From assembly GCA_002499445.1 (NCBI GenBank), contig DALS01000058.1:1-45318 (forward strand): a stretch of 45,318 bases of DNA. Reading direction: 5' to 3'. Positions 42,798-45,318 of the stretch are shown here, in pieces. Below the pieces are notes generated by a model. It saw nothing but the letters and a program-made list of their open reading frames with translations, did no database searches and was not told the DNA's origin. The DNA is from Methanosarcina sp. UBA293. GTDB taxonomy: Archaea; Halobacteriota; Methanosarcinia; Methanosarcinales; Methanosarcinaceae. Each line of letters opens with the position of its first letter. Within the stretch, counting starts at the first letter, position 1. A program made the position numbers and the translations under genes.

Positions 42798-43340
42798 TTA
42801 TTCCGGTCCTACAAGAGAATCAATAGCAACTCTCAGAATATCAAGGATCTGATATTGGTTCCATTTTTCAGAATCAATTATAATATCGTAAATCGAGAGG
42901 TCATTAATATCGATATTGTAATAACTCATATAACGAAGGGCTTCGGATTTTTCCCTCTTGATTGTTCTTTCGAGTTCCTCGCCAAAAGATACTGATTTCT
43001 CTCGTCTGAGGATGCGTTTTGCCCGGACAGGTAATGGAGCCTTTATCCAGATTTTAAGCACGTTAGGAGCAGCTTTAGCCATATGACCTGCAAGCCTGCT
43101 TTCGAGAATCAGGTTTTCCTGACTGTGAATAACTGCTCTTTGATTATTATCAATAGCCAAATCAATTGAAGGGTCTTTTTCAGCTACAGCTCCAAATTCG
43201 GCCAGGCTTATTCCCTTTTCCTTTGCTATCTTCCTGAAAATTTCACCTGAGGAAATTAATTCAAGTTCATAGTATTCCGCAAGAAGTCTTGCTATTGTTG
43301 TTGTACCACTCCCAGGAAGCCCACTTAATGTTATCCGCAT
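42798..43340 (-). CDS. cmk: Archaeal-type cytidylate kinase
   Basis: 180 residues. P-loop SGLPGSGTTTIARLL (6-20), SSGEIFRKIAKEKGISLAEF (30-49), the NMP-binding LILESRLAGHMAK and a LID-like RAKRILRREKS. It phosphorylates CMP and dCMP. Its ATG overlaps the stop of the upstream DUF106 gene by one base (TGATG), showing coupling. Confidence 0.92.
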   Translation of the reverse strand: MRITLSGLPGSGTTTIARLLAEYYELELISSGEIFRKIAKEKGISLAEFGAVAEKDPSIDLAIDNNQRAVIHSQENLILESRLAGHMAKAAPNVLKIWIKAPLPVRAKRILRREKSVSFGEELERTIKREKSEALRYMSYYNIDINDLSIYDIIIDSEKWNQYQILDILRVAIDSLVGPE

Positions 43341-43960
43341 CAGACCCCACCGATATTTAAAGCCTTTCTGATAAGCTGGCTAACTCCGAGAGAAGAGATA
43401 AAGTACCAGTATATCCAGTGCTGGAAGGGCCCAAATACCATAGAGGTCAGCAGCTGTTCTCCCCAGAAAGGAAAGACCATGGTAGCATTTGCGTGCCCAC
43501 TGATGTAATAATAAGCCCACATAAAGAGAGGCAGAGAAATGATACTAATGTAAGCCATAGGCTTGAATTGCTGCTTTGACATCTTCATCTGGTCTTCCAT
43601 CATCTCCTTGCGCTGATCTTCAAGTTTCTTCAGCATATAGGTATTCTGAGAAAGCTGAGCCTCCCTGAACTCCTTCTGGAAAACCTTCATGCGTTCCTGG
43701 GTATTCCTCATAAGATCCCAGTCGATTGTATATTTCTGGATAAGGGATGCATAAACAGCAGTAATAGCCGCCATTACCAAAAGGATTAGATGGAAATTTT
43801 CCTGCCCGACCAGAGCAAGAACGGGATTCATTAAAACCCCTACGGCTTCCCCTATCCCGTTCCTGAACCCCTGCCCAAGAACCATAATCCCTATCATAAG
43901 GGAAAAACCAAGAGCAAGCAGGAAGCGGTCTATTTGATTTTTTAATGTCTTTGAAACCAA
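43340..43960 (-). CDS. DUF106/EMC3-TMCO1-like membrane protein
   Basis: 206 residues with three to four transmembrane segments and a long charged coiled-coil between them (about 80-125, RMKVFQKEFREAQLSQNTYM, LEDQRKEMMEDQMKMSKQQF). This matches COG1422, the archaeal relatives of the Oxa1/YidC insertase superfamily (EMC3, TMCO1). It probably inserts membrane proteins; SecY usually lies near. The start is TTG 43960 with GGTGAGG five bases upstream; no in-frame ATG fits better. Confidence 0.88.
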   Translation of the reverse strand: MVSKTLKNQIDRFLLALGFSLMIGIMVLGQGFRNGIGEAVGVLMNPVLALVGQENFHLILLVMAAITAVYASLIQKYTIDWDLMRNTQERMKVFQKEFREAQLSQNTYMLKKLEDQRKEMMEDQMKMSKQQFKPMAYISIISLPLFMWAYYYISGHANATMVFPFWGEQLLTSMVFGPFQHWIYWYFISSLGVSQLIRKALNIGGV

Positions 43961-44506
43961 GTCGTCCTCACCATTCAGGTTCGATAGTTATTCTGAGATC
44001 TTCAAGTGTAGAAGAATTCCAATAAATAGAAGCTTGACAAGTTGAAGTATTATAAAATCTTGAAAACCATAAAATCATGATAAACCAGCTTAATTACAAC
44101 TGATTTTAAACGATTACACAAGTTGTTCTGATTAATAAGTTTCGATGTATATAAGTTATACTATTCGATAAGACTCAGTTGAGCTGCAAGTGTAGGGCTG
44201 CAACCATTGAGCCGCAACCGTTGAGCCGCAACCGTTACGCCGGTTGATCACGCCGTTGCAAAGGGTTTTGATCAAACTTTTTTCAAAAGTTTGCGGTCAA
44301 GCCTTTTTTGAAAAGGGTTGTGATCACGCCGCTGCTAGAGGTTTTCGGTTTTGATCAAATTTTTCTCAAAATTTGTGGAAATTGGGTGGTGAAGTTGGGG
44401 GAAAATGTCTATAAATAAGTTCTCATAAGTTATCATAACCATGCATAATGGCCTGGTAAATTGAGGTAACGAATTTATACCATAGACCTCAGGAGAAATT
44501 TTAGAG
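43961..44506. other. Intergenic region with dispersed repeat; adk/secY absent
   Basis: About 545 bp. Its distal two thirds are the repeat element listed separately. TATAAGTTATACTATTC at 44151-44167 is TATA-like. A T-rich stretch near 44340-44370 and AGGAG at 44491-44495 precede the carbonic anhydrase gene. Confidence 0.45.
44190..44385. repeat. Dispersed Methanosarcina-type intergenic repeat, copy C
   Basis: It contains stacked units GCAACCATTGAGCC, GCAACCGTTGAGCC, GCAACCGTTACGCC, then CGGTTGATCACGCCG and three hairpin-like strings (CAAACTTTTTTCAAAAGTTTG, AGCCTTTTTTGAAAAGGGTT, CAAATTTTTCTCAAAATTTG). It is inverted relative to copy A at 5041-5166. Confidence 0.65.
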
Positions 44507-45121
44507 ATGTAGCTTCCAAACTCAAATGGTCAGTTCCCAAAAATAAGCAGCAAGGCATGGGTATTCGATACTGTCCTCATAGTAGGAAACGTAATTATCG
44601 AGGAGAACGTATTTATCGGGCCGAATGCCGTGATAAGGGCAGACGAACCCGAGTCTTCAATAGTCATTCAGACCGGCTGTAATGTCCAGGATAATGTAGT
44701 AATCCATTCCCTTTCTAATTCGGAAGTCAAGATAGGGAAAAAAACCTCTCTCGCGCACGGCTGTATAGTACACGGACCCTGTGAGATAGGAGAAAACTGT
44801 TTTGTCGGGTTTGGAGCCGTAGTATTCGACTGTATCCTGGGGGAAGATACAGTGGTTCTGCACAGAGCGGTTGTTCGCGGAGTCGAAGTACTTCCACATA
44901 GAATAGTACCTGACGGAGCCATCGTAACAGACCAGAAAACTGCAAGCAGGCTTGAAGATCTCACCACAGACGTTGCAGAGTTTAAAAAATCCGTTGTCAG
45001 AGCAAATCTTGAGCTGGTAAAAGGGTATAAAGACCTGCAATTTGAGGGCGAAATCCTGCCTTTAGGTATATCAGAGGAAAACGAGACCAAAGAATTTCAG
45101 AATCTTGAAAATTCGGAGTGA
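44507..45121 (+). CDS. Gamma-class carbonic anhydrase homologue with UAG as second codon (candidate pyrrolysine protein)
   Basis: The frame reads ATG (44507) TAG (44510) and then stays open to TGA at 45119, 204 residues if UAG is decoded. AGGAG (44491-44495) lies 11 bases before the ATG. The first ATG/GTG/TTG after the TAG is GTG 44630, which would delete about 40 residues of beta-helix. Those residues are clearly homologous to the other copy: QFPKISSKAWVF versus KSPKISETAFIA, at nearly the same distance from the initiator. Metal-ligand histidines are at 67, 84 and 89 (VIHSL, AHGCIVHG), with the 17 and 5 spacing of the paralogue at 30963. The C-terminal helix (RANLELVKGYKDL) is Cam-like. Readthrough as pyrrolysine is inferred; a nonsense mutation is the alternative. 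Confidence 0.7.
44510..44512 (+). other. In-frame UAG at codon 2, possible pyrrolysine codon
   Basis: The amber codon lies directly after the best-supported start codon. UAG encodes pyrrolysine in Methanosarcina when tRNA-Pyl is available. Confidence 0.5.
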
Positions 45122-45296
45122 GAAAATATATTGGTTGAGGTTAATATTTCAATAGAGTTCTGGTCAAAACTACATCAATACTTCAATTCAGATAAGCAAG
45201 TCAACCAATACTTCGATTTACTATATCCAGTTTAGTATATCTGACTTAATGCGTCCATACAAACATATTAGGGAAATCAAAGCTTTCCAATTTTCA
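45122..45296. other. 3' flank without gene
   Basis: AT-rich, with near-repeated strings (ATCAATACTTCAATTCAG / AACCAATACTTCGATTTAC). No ORF that I can support. Confidence 0.4.
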
Positions 45297-45316
45297 GGTG
45301 CTCCAGTTATATTTAG
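45297..45316. repeat. Right arm of 20-bp inverted repeat at window end
   Basis: GGTGCTCCAGTTATATTTAG is the reverse complement of bases 1-20. Two more bases (TT) follow to the window edge. Read outward from the window, both arms start GGTGCTCC, as expected if the same insertion sequence lies just outside on each side. Confidence 0.7.
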
Positions 45317-45318
45317 TT

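Noticed and set aside
44630..45121. Carbonic anhydrase gene starting at GTG 44630
   Set aside because: This start would drop about 40 residues that are clearly homologous to the paralogue's N-terminus and has no ribosome binding site; the ATG at 44507 fits better despite the TAG.
1..45318. The window as one 45-kb transposon
   Set aside because: The inverted repeats at the ends invite this, but the interior holds core genes (rps13, rps4, rps11, rpoD, tRNAs) and no transposase or integrase.

Overview
The window is chromosomal DNA of a Methanosarcina-like methanogenic archaeon. The support is two membrane-bound methanophenazine-type [NiFe] hydrogenase operons with cytochrome b subunits, a hypCDABE maturation operon, an RNA polymerase subunit D carrying two 4Fe-4S motifs, archaeal S13/S4/S11, Cbf5, Cgi121 and an archaeal-type cytidylate kinase. 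The DNA is AT-rich with long intergenic regions, as in that genus. A gene whose second codon is UAG also fits a pyrrolysine-decoding organism. I can argue genus level only.

Layout. 0-5 kb: a tiny membrane protein and an SSS symporter (+), facing two tandem LarA-type nickel-pincer racemase paralogues (-). 5-11.3 kb: an UPF0173 metallo-hydrolase, an unknown protein, and a Fe-S/Mo-type cluster-handling locus made of two MinD-like ATPases with ferredoxin domains, a broken CDF transporter-NifX fusion and two NifX-domain proteins, one ending in a Gly/Met repeat. 11.5-15.6 kb: a MiaB-like tRNA methylthiotransferase, GlpX fructose bisphosphatase and the KEOPS subunit Cgi121. 16-26 kb: vhxGAC and vhtGACD on the minus strand, separated by a plus-strand protein with a peptidoglycan-binding-type domain. 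27-31.5 kb: hypCDABE (+), then a gamma-class carbonic anhydrase homologue. 31.5-37.8 kb: a repeat-rich accessory stretch with a frameshifted DUF6766 gene, hypotheticals, a 122-bp MITE, tandem repeats, a TPR protein and a GH15 glucoamylase. 38-44 kb: tRNA-Leu, rpoD, rps11, rps4, rps13, tRNA-Ser, cbf5, cmk and a DUF106 membrane protein. 44.5-45.1 kb: a second gamma carbonic anhydrase homologue whose frame begins ATG-TAG. The first 20 bases are the exact reverse complement of 45297-45316.

How it works together. Vht oxidises H2 at the outer face of the membrane and passes electrons through its cytochrome b to methanophenazine. HypA-E build the NiFe(CN)2CO centre, HypF is not in the window, and VhtD trims the large subunit. 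The neighbouring vhx operon looks intact but differs at a proximal-cluster ligand (Cys to Asp), has no protease gene of its own, and its small-subunit reading frame is out of register with its best ribosome binding site. Two further genes (larA paralogues) are predicted nickel-cofactor enzymes, so nickel chemistry recurs in the window.

The strongest leads are the ATG-TAG carbonic anhydrase gene, the Cys-to-Asp change and odd start of vhxG, the ORP-like MinD/NifX locus with its Met/Gly repeat tail, and the peptidoglycan-binding-like gene between the hydrogenase operons.
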